Shown here: positions 7,395 to 15,866 of the stretch, piece after piece
Layout of the letters: each line of letters opens with the position of its first letter
Position numbering within the stretch: the first letter of the stretch is position 1
Assembly (NCBI RefSeq): GCF_002101775.1
Contig: NZ_LQPI01000039.1
Span: 177,654-241,653, forward strand
From: Mycolicibacter nonchromogenicus
GTDB lineage: Bacteria; Actinomycetota; Actinomycetes; Mycobacteriales; Mycobacteriaceae
Direction: 5' to 3'
DNA: 64,000 nt
The notes under the pieces: generated by a model
What the model was told of the DNA's origin: nothing
The model's database searches: none
The model's input: the letters and a program-made list of their open reading frames with translations, nothing else
Position numbers and translations under genes: made by a program

Positions 7395-8458
7395 GCGGGG
7401 AAGCGGGGCAGGTTCAACGGCAGATCGTTGTAGGTGGCGATGCCGGGTTCGGCGGCGACGACTGCCGGGATGGCGTTGATCGGCGGCATCGCGGTCATGA
7501 TGTGACCGAGCTCGAAGAAGTCGTCGAGGGACTTGGCCGAGGCGATCAGGTCCGGCGGCGGTGTGAAGCCGACCTGCATATTCACCGTGGGACGCCCGTC
7601 GATGGTGATCTTCCAGCCATCGCCGTCGAGCTGCCAGTCCGGCTCCAGCGTCTGGCCCTTGCGCCACCGCACGTTGATGTCGATGACGGCTTGGCCGTTG
7701 ACGATTCCCTGCCAGCTGGCGAACACCCCGGCCACATGCCCGGCCGGGATCGTCCACGACGCCATCGGCAGATCCTCGGTGGTCTGGGCGTATTCGCACG
7801 TGCAGGTGACGTCATCGAGTTCGACGCCCATCGCGTCGGCGACCAGTCGCACCGCCTCGGCGAAGACCGCCGTGCCGCGGGCGGCCATGGGTTCCAGGTT
7901 CGGGTCGTCGATCGCGGTGCCGAAACCCACCGGCCGCTCGGTGTCGGGCGAGTCGTAGAGGGTGGTGTCGGCCGTCTCGGTGATGGTGACCTTGTCGACC
8001 CGATCGCATGCGGTTGCTGCCACAATCGCCAGCAGCTCGGCGAACCCCGGGCTGACCCCGGACCCGAACAGGGTGGATCCCCCCTTGCGGCAAGCCTGTT
8101 CGAGTCGTTCCCGGTCCTCGCCCAGGTTGTGCCCGGTGATGAACGACGCTGACGTCACGACGTTTACGCCAGCCGACAGAATCTGCACCAGCTCGTCGAC
8201 GTTGATCCACATCGGGTTGTAGATCACGCAGTCCGGTTTGAGCGCCAGCAGTTCCGCGGCGTCGTTGGTCGCGGTGACACCGAGCGGGCCGATGCCGGCC
8301 AGCTCCCCGGCGTCGCGGCCGACCTTGTCCTCCGACCAGGCGAACAGGCCCACGAGTTCGTAGTTCGGATTGCCGGCGATCGCCCGTACGGAACTCTTGC
8401 CGACGTTGCCGGTGGTCCACTGGACAACCCGGAAGGGGGAGGCGGGGGTGTCAACCAT
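7382..8458 (-). CDS. NAD(P)H-dependent amine dehydrogenase/DapB-like protein
   Basis: A 358-residue protein with an N-terminal Rossmann domain (VVQWTTGNVGKSSVRAI, 11-27) followed by an alpha/beta catalytic domain. It belongs to the dihydrodipicolinate reductase-like group that includes 2,4-diaminopentanoate dehydrogenase and is commonly annotated as an NAD(P)H-dependent amine dehydrogenase. Such proteins are frequent in mycobacterial catabolic islands, where their substrates are unknown. It follows the aldehyde dehydrogenase with a 14-bp gap, so the two probably share a transcript. A classical lysine-biosynthesis DapB role is unlikely given the length and the context. Confidence 0.8.
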   Translation of the reverse strand: MVDTPASPFRVVQWTTGNVGKSSVRAIAGNPNYELVGLFAWSEDKVGRDAGELAGIGPLGVTATNDAAELLALKPDCVIYNPMWINVDELVQILSAGVNVVTSASFITGHNLGEDRERLEQACRKGGSTLFGSGVSPGFAELLAIVAATACDRVDKVTITETADTTLYDSPDTERPVGFGTAIDDPNLEPMAARGTAVFAEAVRLVADAMGVELDDVTCTCEYAQTTEDLPMASWTIPAGHVAGVFASWQGIVNGQAVIDINVRWRKGQTLEPDWQLDGDGWKITIDGRPTVNMQVGFTPPPDLIASAKSLDDFFELGHIMTAMPPINAIPAVVAAEPGIATYNDLPLNLPRFPAQNR

Positions 8459-8472
8459 GTCGTTGTCCTGAC

Positions 8473-9930
8473 CTACATCTGCGCCCAGACGATCTTCGTC
8501 TGGAGGTAGGTTTCAATGCCCGCCTTGCCGGATTCGTAACCCCAGCCGGACTGCTTGTATCCACCGAACGGCATCGAGTGGTCGAACTGCATCTGACAGT
8601 TCAGCCCCACCGTTCCGGCCTTGAGCCGCTTGGCCAGTCGGTGCGCCCGGCCCAGGTTCGACGTCCACGCGGTCGCCGCCAGCCCGTAGCTGCTGTTGTT
8701 GGCCAGGGCGATCGCCTCGTCGTCGTCCTCGAACGGCAGGATCGTGACCACCGGGCCGAAGATCTCCTCCTGAAACAGCCGGCTGGAATCGGGGTCGACG
8801 CCGGTCACCACGGTGGGGTGTACGAAGTAGCCCTTGCGGTCCAGCCGGTGACCGCCGGTGACGAGCTCGTTGCCGTCGGCGCGGCCCTGCTCCAGGTAGC
8901 CGAGCACTCGGTTGAGTTGCTTCTGGCTGATCAGCGGGCCCACCATGACGCCCTCGTCTTTCGGGCCGCCGAGCTGCATCATGTTGGCCATGTTGGCGAT
9001 GCCCTCCACGACCCGCTCGTAGACGCCGCGCTGGGCGAAGATGCGCGACCCGCACACGCAGGCCTGCCCGGAGTGCACGAAGGTGCCGAACGCCGCCATC
9101 GGGATGGCCATGTCGAGGTCGGCGTCGTCGAAGATCAACACCGGCGACTTGCCGCCGAGTTCCAGAGTCACCTTGTTGAGATTGCTTGCCGCAGAGGCGC
9201 GGACGATCTCACGGCCCACTTCTGTGGAGCCGGTGAAAGCGACCTTGTCCACGTCGGGGTGCGCGGTGATCGCCGCACCGGCGGTGTGGCCGTAGCCCAG
9301 CACCATGTTGACCACGCCATCGGGAACGCCGGCCTCGGTCAGGATGCGGTCCAGGACCAGCGCCGACAGCGGAGTTTCCTCGGCCGGCTTGACGACACTG
9401 CTGCAGCCCGCGGCCAGTGATGGCGCCAGCTTGGCGCAGAAGTTGAAGACCGGGCCGTTCCACGGGAAGATCAGCCCCACCACGTCATAGGGCTCGCGCA
9501 GCGTGTAGACGTGCTGATGCGACTCGATACCCGTCAGGCCACCGGTGTTGACGTCCCGTGCGATGCCGTCGATCTTGGTGCACCATCCGGCGTAGTAACG
9601 GAACCACTCCGAGCCCACCTTGGTGATGATCGCGGCCTGGGAGGCCGGAATGCCGGCATTGAGCGACTCGAGTTCGGCCAGGATCTCGGCGTTCTCGTCG
9701 ATGAGGTCGGCGACTTTCCACAGCACCCGGGCCCGGTCGTAGTCGGCCATCTGCGACCAGACACCGGATTCGGCAGTGGCTTTGGCCCGGGCGACGGCGT
9801 CATTGACCGCTTCGGGTCCGCAGTCGGTGAATTCGGTCAGCTGCTCTTCGGTGGCCGGATCGATGATCGGTATCAAGTCTCCGGTGCCGGGGACCTTACG
9901 AATGTCGTCCAACACCGTCTGCACCGACAT
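8473..9930 (-). CDS. Aldehyde dehydrogenase
   Basis: A 485-residue NAD(P)-dependent aldehyde dehydrogenase with a complete active site: FPWNGP with oxyanion Asn158, LELGGKS with Glu257 and GQACVCGS with nucleophile Cys291. The cofactor motif FTGSTEVG is at 232-239. The start ATG follows AAGGGGA. It should oxidise an aldehyde to an acid, feeding CoA-ester formation. It lies between the TetR gene (111 bp upstream) and the amine-dehydrogenase-like gene on the same strand. Confidence 0.93.
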   Translation of the reverse strand: MSVQTVLDDIRKVPGTGDLIPIIDPATEEQLTEFTDCGPEAVNDAVARAKATAESGVWSQMADYDRARVLWKVADLIDENAEILAELESLNAGIPASQAAIITKVGSEWFRYYAGWCTKIDGIARDVNTGGLTGIESHQHVYTLREPYDVVGLIFPWNGPVFNFCAKLAPSLAAGCSSVVKPAEETPLSALVLDRILTEAGVPDGVVNMVLGYGHTAGAAITAHPDVDKVAFTGSTEVGREIVRASAASNLNKVTLELGGKSPVLIFDDADLDMAIPMAAFGTFVHSGQACVCGSRIFAQRGVYERVVEGIANMANMMQLGGPKDEGVMVGPLISQKQLNRVLGYLEQGRADGNELVTGGHRLDRKGYFVHPTVVTGVDPDSSRLFQEEIFGPVVTILPFEDDDEAIALANNSSYGLAATAWTSNLGRAHRLAKRLKAGTVGLNCQMQFDHSMPFGGYKQSGWGYESGKAGIETYLQTKIVWAQM

Positions 9931-10041
9931 GGATAATCCCCTTCTCGCATTCGGATAATTACGTTTGCACGAGGGTATGCCGTTCCCCAGCCGATGTCCA
10001 GGGTTCGCGGAGGGGTCGAGCTGTAGCGGTGTACAACCGGC

Positions 10042-10695
10042 TCAGTCGCGTCCGAAGCCGTGCGCGCAGAAATCCCAGATTTCCTCGGTGGTCAGCGGAT
10101 TGACCGCCGGATCGGCTGAGGCCGGGCTGGATTGGGCGTTGAACATGACCGTCTGCATGACCATGGCCGCCACCCGCCGGGGATTGGTGCCGGGGCGCAG
10201 CTGCCCGGCGTCGGCGGCCTGTTCGGTCAGCTCGGCCAGCAACTCCAGCAGCGGCGTGTGGGCGACTCGGACCTCGACGGGGTGGGTCAGCAGCAGGGAC
10301 GGGGCGAAATCGGTGAAGAGCGGCCGTTTGGCGGCCGGGTCTGGGCGTGACGACTCGAAGAGCAACTCTACGGCGACCTTGAGGCGCTCCAGCGGATCGG
10401 TGTGATTGGCCGTCGCAGCGCGGATCTGGTCGGCCGCGCGACTCAGGGCATCTTCGAACAGTGCCAGCAGCAGCTCATGCTTGCCGTCGAACTGTAGGTA
10501 GAAGCTGCGCAGCGATTGGCGTGAGCGGTCCACCACCTCCTGGACGGTGAAATCCGTGCTGCCCTTTTCGATGATGATCGTCTGTGCGGCGTCCAGAAAC
10601 CGCTGAACGCGTTGCGCCGCGCGAATCTTGGCCGTCTTGATTGAGCGTTCGACCGCGCGCTGCTTCCAGGCGGGTTCCTCGCTCGGGTTGGTCAC
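10042..10695 (-). CDS. TetR-family regulator, candidate regulator of the island
   Basis: A 217-residue TetR-type protein. The helix-turn-helix lies around residues 49-68 (TVQEVVDRSRQSLRSFYLQF), followed by a helical ligand-binding domain. I take the GTG at 10695 as start because it directly precedes the conserved N-terminal helix; the frame stays open upstream across the operator, so the start is not certain and no strong Shine-Dalgarno is present. The divergent promoter to the FadE gene at 10918 contains a perfect GAGAAT-GAT-ATTCTC palindrome. Copies of that palindrome recur before most operons of the island, making this TetR the best candidate for a shared repressor; a regulator elsewhere is not excluded. 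Confidence 0.87.
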   Translation of the reverse strand: MTNPSEEPAWKQRAVERSIKTAKIRAAQRVQRFLDAAQTIIIEKGSTDFTVQEVVDRSRQSLRSFYLQFDGKHELLLALFEDALSRAADQIRAATANHTDPLERLKVAVELLFESSRPDPAAKRPLFTDFAPSLLLTHPVEVRVAHTPLLELLAELTEQAADAGQLRPGTNPRRVAAMVMQTVMFNAQSSPASADPAVNPLTTEEIWDFCAHGFGRD

Positions 10696-10813
10696 CGGTG
10701 TTCCGGACGCCGCGGTGACCGAGACATGGCGCAACTGTGCTGGACGCAAATGCGCCGGTGGCGCAGCGCGCCGGCGTGGGGCCGACGATCCAGAGATCGT
10801 AACTTCTCCATTC

Positions 10814-10828
10814 GAGAATGATATTCTC
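10814..10828. promoter_or_regulatory. Island operator GAGAAT-N3-ATTCTC, site 1
   Basis: Perfect inverted repeat GAGAAT-GAT-ATTCTC in the 222-bp divergent region between the TetR gene (start 10695) and FadE (start 10918). Its position suits autoregulation and control of the FadE gene. Confidence 0.75.
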
Positions 10829-10917
10829 ATCTTCGCGTCTAGGGAAGCGGACAGGCAATATCGCCGGCGGCTGGTGAATCCGGTTTCTCGCGGCGCCCCG
10901 AGTCGAGGAGTACCTGC

Positions 10918-12090
10918 GTGCAACTGACCTTTGATCCCGAAGTCGAGAACTTCCGGGCCGAGTTCTCCGCGTTCCTCGATGAGCATCTGCCCACCGACGC
11001 CGAGGCGTTGGAACGGTCGCATTCGTGTTCGGACGTGCCGGAGTGGGCCCGCCGTTGGCAACGACTGCTCTTCGACAATGGTTGGCTGCTGCCCGCGAAT
11101 CCCCCCGAATTCGGCGGCCGCAACGCCACGATCCTGCAGCAGTACGTGCATTCCGAGGAACTGTCCCGCCGCCGCATCTACCCCAGCTTCAACCCCCAAG
11201 GGGTGGGCATCATCGCCGCGTCGCTGCTGTCGTTCGGCACCGAGGAACAGAAACATCGTTGGGCGGTACCGATTCTGCGGGCGGAGATCACTGCGTCGCT
11301 GGGCATGAGCGAGCCCGGTGCCGGGTCGGACCTGGCCGGCCTGCAGACCCGGGCGGTGCTCAACGGCGACCACTTCATAGTCAATGGGCAGAAGGTCTGG
11401 ACGTCCGGCGCCCACGACGCCGACGTGCTGTTGACATTCGTGCGCACCGATCCCGATGCGCCGAAACACAAGGGCATCAGTGTGCTGCTGATCCCCACCG
11501 ACACCGAAGGCGTTGTGCGGCGGCCGTTTGCGTCGGCCTGTGCCCATGATGACATCGACTTCAACGAGGTGTTCTTCACCGACGTCCGGGTACCCGCCGA
11601 GAACTTGGTGGGGCCGCTCAACGGCGGTTGGGGCGTGGCCAACGGCTCACTCGGCCACGAACGCACGCTGCTGTGGATGAGCTTCGCCGACCGCCTGCGC
11701 GATCTGATTCACGATTTCCATCCGGCCGGTGCGCTGGAACGTGACCGCTTCGCCACGGTGCTGATGGACAACGAGGCCCTGCGACTGCTCGGCTCGGTGG
11801 CCTTGGCGCAGGCCGCCCGCGGTGAACAGGATGTGCCGGCATTGTCGGTGCTCAAGCTGCTGGGTTCCGAAGCGGTGCAGAACGCCGCGGAACACATGCT
11901 CGACAACGCGGGTGTGGCCGGCCTGATCCACCCGGGCAACTCCGGTACCTATGTGCCGCTCAACGAGGACTTCGCCTCGGGCAGCTGGTTCGACCGGTAC
12001 CTGCGCAGTTTCTCGGGAACCATCGCCGGCGGCACCTCGGAGATCCAGCGCAACATCATCGCGCAACGGGTGCTCGGCCTGCCCCGCTGA
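10918..12090 (+). CDS. Acyl-CoA dehydrogenase, long type, no adjacent partner
   Basis: A 390-residue FadE protein starting at GTG 10918 behind CGAGGAG. The flavin-loop motif MSEPGAGSDL is at 130-139, and GGTSEIQRN lies near the C-terminus. As in the long subunits of the split FadE pairs, RxQFGxPI is absent (the region reads HERTLLWMSFAD). It is very close in sequence to the FadE at 33251 from the first codons onward, but unlike that copy it has no short partner upstream. It may share the short subunit at 32260 or the convergent one at 12227. It lies divergent from the TetR gene across operator site 1. Confidence 0.92.
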   Translation: MQLTFDPEVENFRAEFSAFLDEHLPTDAEALERSHSCSDVPEWARRWQRLLFDNGWLLPANPPEFGGRNATILQQYVHSEELSRRRIYPSFNPQGVGIIAASLLSFGTEEQKHRWAVPILRAEITASLGMSEPGAGSDLAGLQTRAVLNGDHFIVNGQKVWTSGAHDADVLLTFVRTDPDAPKHKGISVLLIPTDTEGVVRRPFASACAHDDIDFNEVFFTDVRVPAENLVGPLNGGWGVANGSLGHERTLLWMSFADRLRDLIHDFHPAGALERDRFATVLMDNEALRLLGSVALAQAARGEQDVPALSVLKLLGSEAVQNAAEHMLDNAGVAGLIHPGNSGTYVPLNEDFASGSWFDRYLRSFSGTIAGGTSEIQRNIIAQRVLGLPR

Positions 12091-12099
12091 CCGGGTTAC

Positions 12100-12147
12100 G
12101 GCCACCCCGTCGGCCACCCCATCGGCCACCCCGTCGGCCACCCCGTC
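12100..12147. repeat. Four tandem 12-bp repeats
   Basis: Four consecutive copies of GGCCACCCCGTC (the second has CATC) immediately after the FadE stop codon. This is a simple tandem duplication; copy number probably varies between strains. Confidence 0.85.
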
Positions 12148-12164
12148 GGCGCGGTCCCTTGTCG

Positions 12165-12222
12165 CGAGCAGACGTGAAGTAGCCCTTTTTCGCTACAAAT
12201 TGGGGGCTTTCACGTCTGCTCG
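12165..12222. terminator. Long hairpin between convergent genes
   Basis: Perfect 14-bp arms, CGAGCAGACGTGAA at 12165 and its complement at 12209-12222, with a T-rich loop and smaller inner pairings. It lies between the convergent FadE genes ending at 12090 and 12227 and probably works as a bidirectional terminator. A related palindrome occurs at 34441, after the paralogous FadE. Confidence 0.6.
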
Positions 12223-12226
12223 GCAC

Positions 12227-13030
12227 TCAGAGCTGGACCATGCGGGGCGCTGAACCGCGGGCCCGCAGACCACCGCCGACCTGGCGGGTCAGCTCGCGGG
12301 CGTTGCCCAGCAGTCCGTCGAGCACCATTACCCGCTTGATGTGGCGGTGCAGTTCGTGCTCCTCGGTGAAGCCGACACCGCCGAGCACCTGCTGGCAGTG
12401 CTTGGCCGCGGTCAGCGCGGCCTTGCCCGCGGCGGCCTTGGCCAGTATGGACGTCAGGTCGGGGCTGTCGACGACGGGCACGGCGAGGGTGGCCTCGGCG
12501 CCCTCGATCGCTACCAGGGTCTCGGCCAGGCGGTGGCGGACCGCCTGGAAGGCGGCGATCGGCTTACCGAACTGCACCCGGTCCAGTGCGTGCTGGCGGG
12601 CCAGGGCCAGCATCGCCCGCGCCGAACCGACCAGCCACCATCCCAACGCGCGGCGGGCCTCGCCCAGGCGCATCAGTTCCCCGCCGGGTACCTCGCGCAG
12701 TGGAAGCCCGCCGAGCACGGGATTGCCGGTAGGTTCGCTGCGCTCCCAGATCACCCAGCTGCCGCCGGCATAGGGCATCGGCGGCGTGCCGCCGGGCAGG
12801 CCGCCGATGGTCTCCAGGATCACGTCGTTGATGACCGAGGCATACGCCCCGGTCTCGCCGAGTAGCCGGAACACCAGCGGGATGGCCAAATCCGGTTCTT
12901 CGGAAAGCATTTCCGCCCAGCCGAGTTCAGCCAAGGCCTGGTCCAGGGCGGGGCCCGCCGACGACGCCATGGTCTTGCGAAGAGTGTCCTCCAGCAGAAC
13001 GAGCGAGGCCGAGTCCATTCCGGCGGTCAT
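12227..13030 (-). CDS. Acyl-CoA dehydrogenase, short subunit of a split pair
   Basis: A 267-residue truncated-looking FadE. It has RVQFGKPI (151-158) with the AFQAVRH helix and a LGGVGFTEEH motif near 219, but no SEPGxGSDL loop and much of the beta domain is missing. It starts at ATG 13030 with GGAGTGA upstream, 2 bp after the stop of the long FadE. The motif split with that neighbour indicates a heteromeric dehydrogenase rather than a decayed gene. The frame is intact throughout. Confidence 0.88.
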   Translation of the reverse strand: MTAGMDSASLVLLEDTLRKTMASSAGPALDQALAELGWAEMLSEEPDLAIPLVFRLLGETGAYASVINDVILETIGGLPGGTPPMPYAGGSWVIWERSEPTGNPVLGGLPLREVPGGELMRLGEARRALGWWLVGSARAMLALARQHALDRVQFGKPIAAFQAVRHRLAETLVAIEGAEATLAVPVVDSPDLTSILAKAAAGKAALTAAKHCQQVLGGVGFTEEHELHRHIKRVMVLDGLLGNARELTRQVGGGLRARGSAPRMVQL

Positions 13031-13032
13031 CG

Positions 13033-14217
13033 TCACTCCTTGGGAAGGTCGAGCAGTCGGCGGGCGATGATGTTGCGCTGCACCTCGGCGGTGCCGCCGT
13101 AGATGGTGGCCGCCCGAGAGTAGAGGTACTCGGCGCGCCACCGACCCTCGTCCAGCTCGATGACGCCCGGCAGCAGGTCGCGCGCGGTGTCATAGAGCAG
13201 TTGTTCGGCTCCGGCCAACAGCACCTTGTCAATGGAGGTGTCCGGCCCCAGCCGCCCACCGTCGGCCAGTCGATGCTGGGTGGCGCGGGAACGGCAGCGC
13301 AGGGTGTGCAACGCCAGATACACCGCACCCAGGTCACTGTCGACCGCGGCGCCTTGGCGCTTGACTTCGGCGATCAGCGCATCGAAGCGCGAGTACAGGT
13401 AGGCGATGCGCTGCCAGAAGCAGGTCGACCGCTCGTAGGGCAGTAAGTCCATGGCCAGCTGCCAGCCGTCGCCGGGTTGGCCGAGCATCCGGGAGGATTC
13501 CACGACGACATCGTCGAAGTACACCTCGCAGAACTCATCGACGCCATGCATGGTGCGCAGCGGGCGCACTTCGACACCGGGGGTGTCGAGGTCGACGAAG
13601 AAGGCTGTGATCGCCTGGTGATTGGGCGTATCGGCATCCCCGGTGCGGGTGAGCAGAATGCAGCGCTGCGAATACTGGGCGAAGCTGGTCCAGACCTTCT
13701 GGCCGTTGATCACCCACTGGTCACCGCGCGGGACGGCGCGGGTGCTCAGTGATGCCAGGTCGCTGCCGGAACCGGGTTCGGAAAAGCCCTGGCACCACTG
13801 TTCACGACCGGACAGCAGCCGCGGCACCATTTCCGCGGCGAGTTCCGGTCGCGCGTAGTCGATCATCGTGGGCGCCAGTACTTCCAGCATCGAGTACGGT
13901 CCCGGCTCGGCGAGGCCACGACCCACCACCTCTTCACCGACCACGGCTCGCAGAATCGCCGGGCCGCCCAGACCGCCCGCTTCGACCGGCCAGCCATAAC
14001 GCATCCAATCCGCGTCGTAGAGCGCGGCCGAGACGCGGGCGAACTGCTTGAGGTGGCCTTCCAGCGAGTGGTCCGAGCCGGGGCTCAGATCGTTCGCGTC
14101 GAGCCAGGCACGCAGATCTGCCTGGAACTCGGCGATATTCGCGTCGCTGGTGTTGATGTCGCGGTTCGCTCCTGTGGAGGGGGAGGTGTCCCCGCTCCCA
14201 GCTTGTGTCGTCGTCAT
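13033..14217 (-). CDS. Acyl-CoA dehydrogenase, long subunit of a split pair
   Basis: A 394-residue FadE with FSEPGSGSDL (145-154), GQKVWTSFAQ in the beta domain and GGTAEVQRN near the C-terminus. The cofactor-binding RxQFGxPI motif is absent (YERSTCFWQR in its place) and is supplied by the short partner immediately downstream. It overlaps the SnoaL-like gene by 4 bp, so at least three genes are coupled. The first 25 or so residues are a low-complexity extension before the usual N-terminal helix. Confidence 0.9.
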   Translation of the reverse strand: MTTTQAGSGDTSPSTGANRDINTSDANIAEFQADLRAWLDANDLSPGSDHSLEGHLKQFARVSAALYDADWMRYGWPVEAGGLGGPAILRAVVGEEVVGRGLAEPGPYSMLEVLAPTMIDYARPELAAEMVPRLLSGREQWCQGFSEPGSGSDLASLSTRAVPRGDQWVINGQKVWTSFAQYSQRCILLTRTGDADTPNHQAITAFFVDLDTPGVEVRPLRTMHGVDEFCEVYFDDVVVESSRMLGQPGDGWQLAMDLLPYERSTCFWQRIAYLYSRFDALIAEVKRQGAAVDSDLGAVYLALHTLRCRSRATQHRLADGGRLGPDTSIDKVLLAGAEQLLYDTARDLLPGVIELDEGRWRAEYLYSRAATIYGGTAEVQRNIIARRLLDLPKE

Positions 14218-14636
14218 CCGGCGGAAGGTCGGCCGATCGCGTGCGGACGCCCAGCGTCATGTGCGCCGCTTCGCCGGATGAACGTCATCTTCCGCGTCCG
14301 CAGCCGCCAGCCGTCGGCGGTGCGCACATAGGTGTCGTTGTAGTAGCCGATCCGCATGTCGTGGCTGGCGTGGTCGATGAAGCACAGTGGCTGGGTGCCG
14401 GTTGCGGTATCGCCGTCCAACTCGATCACCGGGGTGCCGGTCATGAACAGACCCTTGGGCGCAGCCTCGACCAGCACCGGAAACCGGTCCAGCGAATAGG
14501 TTTCGCCGAATGCGCTGTAGGTGCCGTCCGGGGTGAACACGGCCACCAGGCCGTCGATGTCGCCCTGGGTGATGGTCACCGCGTAGCGGGCCAGTGTCTG
14601 TTGGATCTCGACCAGGTCGTCAGTTCTTGTTGACAT
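14214..14636 (-). CDS. SnoaL/NTF2-like protein
   Basis: A 140-residue small alpha+beta-barrel protein of the SnoaL-like (nuclear transport factor 2) superfamily. Recognisable features are the N-terminal helix EIQQTLARYAVTITQGD, the segment VAVFTPDGTYS, and the late strand YVRTADGWRLRTRKMTF. Members include isomerases, dehydratases and ring-hydroxylating dioxygenase beta subunits. With a Rieske alpha subunit in the same operon, a beta-subunit-like or isomerase role is possible but not shown. It overlaps the amidohydrolase by 17 bp and the FadE by 4 bp. Confidence 0.82.
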   Translation of the reverse strand: MSTRTDDLVEIQQTLARYAVTITQGDIDGLVAVFTPDGTYSAFGETYSLDRFPVLVEAAPKGLFMTGTPVIELDGDTATGTQPLCFIDHASHDMRIGYYNDTYVRTADGWRLRTRKMTFIRRSGAHDAGRPHAIGRPSAG

Positions 14637-15864
14637 AGACTTTGCCGCCTTTCATGACGAAGTTCACGTTCCGGGTGACGGTGATGTCGGCCAGCGGATC
14701 ACCTGGAACCGCAATGACATCGGCGAGCAGCCCCTCGGCCAGGCGGCCGCGGTCGGTGGCGTTGATCAGCTCGGCTGCGGTCACCGTCGCCGCCCGCAGC
14801 ACGGCCGCCGCCGGCACGCCCCACTCCACCAGGGTGACCAGCTCATCGGCATTGCGCCCGTGTGGAATCGCGGGGGCGTCGGTGCCGACAGCGATCTTCA
14901 CTCCGGCCTCATACGCCGCTTTGATCGAGGTGCGGGCCTTGGGGAACATCTCGGCGGCCTTGGCCTGCAGTTCAGCCGGTGCCCTGGACACGTCCATGGC
15001 CTCGGCCAGCCGGCGAGTGCTGACCAGGAAGCGGTCATTGTCGACGAGCATCGCGATGGCTTCGTCGTCGATCAGGAAGCCGTGCTCGATGCAGTCGATG
15101 CCGCAGGCCACCGCGTGTTTGACGGCCTCCGCACCATGGGTGTGGGCGGCCACCCGCAGTCCCCGGCGGTGCGCCTCGTCGACGATCGCACGCAGCTCCT
15201 CGTCCGAATAGTGTTGTGCTCCTGCTTCTCCGGTCAGGGACATGACACCACCGGAGCAGCACACCTTGATCAGCTGCGCGCCGTGTTTGATCTGGTACCG
15301 GACTGCCTTGCGAATCTCGTCGACGCCGTTGGCGATGCCTTCTTCGACGGTCAGCTCCAGCACCCCCGGCATGAACGCCGCGAACATCGTCGGGTCCAGG
15401 TGTCCGCCGGTGGGGGTGATCGCATGCCCGGCCGGCACCACGCGCGGCCCCTCGATCCAGCCGGCGTCGATCGCCTTGGCCAGCGCCACGTCGAGCAGGT
15501 ATCCGCCGGTCTTGACGAACAGACCCAGGTTGCGCACGGTGGTGAATCCGGCGCGCAGGGTGCGTCGGGCGTTGCCCACCGCACGCAGCACCCGGGTCGG
15601 CGGATCGTCCTGCACCTGGGACAGGCCGGGGTTCTCGCCACGACCGCCCATCAGCAGGTTGACTTCCATGTCCATCAACCCGGGCAGCAGGATTGAGTCG
15701 CCGAGGCCGATGACCTCGTCGTCCTCCGACGGTGAGGACGCCGTGCCGCCGGCCTGTCGCTCGCCGACTCCGACGATCCGTTCGCCCTCGATATGCAGCA
15801 CACCGGGCCGGACGATCTCACCGGCTTCGACGTCGAGCAGGCCTGCCGCCTTGAGCGTCAGCAC
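14620..15864 (-). CDS. Amidohydrolase-superfamily protein with altered HxH motif
   Basis: A 414-residue protein of the imidazolonepropionase/prolidase-like amidohydrolase group. The small beta-sandwich is followed by the TIM barrel. The usual first metal motif (PGLIDMHVHL in relatives) reads PGLMDMEVNL, so both histidines are replaced by Glu and Asn. Other ligand motifs are intact: Lys in QLIKVCCSGG, HTHG, IEHGF and GTDAP. It may bind a single metal or have a changed reaction. It lies 2 bp from the small unknown gene and overlaps the SnoaL-like gene, within the Rieske operon. Confidence 0.88.
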   Translation of the reverse strand: MLTLKAAGLLDVEAGEIVRPGVLHIEGERIVGVGERQAGGTASSPSEDDEVIGLGDSILLPGLMDMEVNLLMGGRGENPGLSQVQDDPPTRVLRAVGNARRTLRAGFTTVRNLGLFVKTGGYLLDVALAKAIDAGWIEGPRVVPAGHAITPTGGHLDPTMFAAFMPGVLELTVEEGIANGVDEIRKAVRYQIKHGAQLIKVCCSGGVMSLTGEAGAQHYSDEELRAIVDEAHRRGLRVAAHTHGAEAVKHAVACGIDCIEHGFLIDDEAIAMLVDNDRFLVSTRRLAEAMDVSRAPAELQAKAAEMFPKARTSIKAAYEAGVKIAVGTDAPAIPHGRNADELVTLVEWGVPAAAVLRAATVTAAELINATDRGRLAEGLLADVIAVPGDPLADITVTRNVNFVMKGGKVYVNKN

Positions 15865-15866
15865 CC

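Noticed and set aside
10042..11547. Extending the TetR gene upstream to 11547 on the minus strand
   Set aside because: The extension would run through operator site 1 and antisense to a FadE gene; TetR homology begins near the GTG at 10695.
12100..12147. Tandem repeats as a possible CRISPR array
   Set aside because: Units are 12 bp with no spacers and no cas genes nearby.
12227..13030. The 267-residue FadE as a truncated pseudogene
   Set aside because: The frame is intact, a proper ribosome-binding site is present, and the same short-plus-long motif split recurs in two other pairs.
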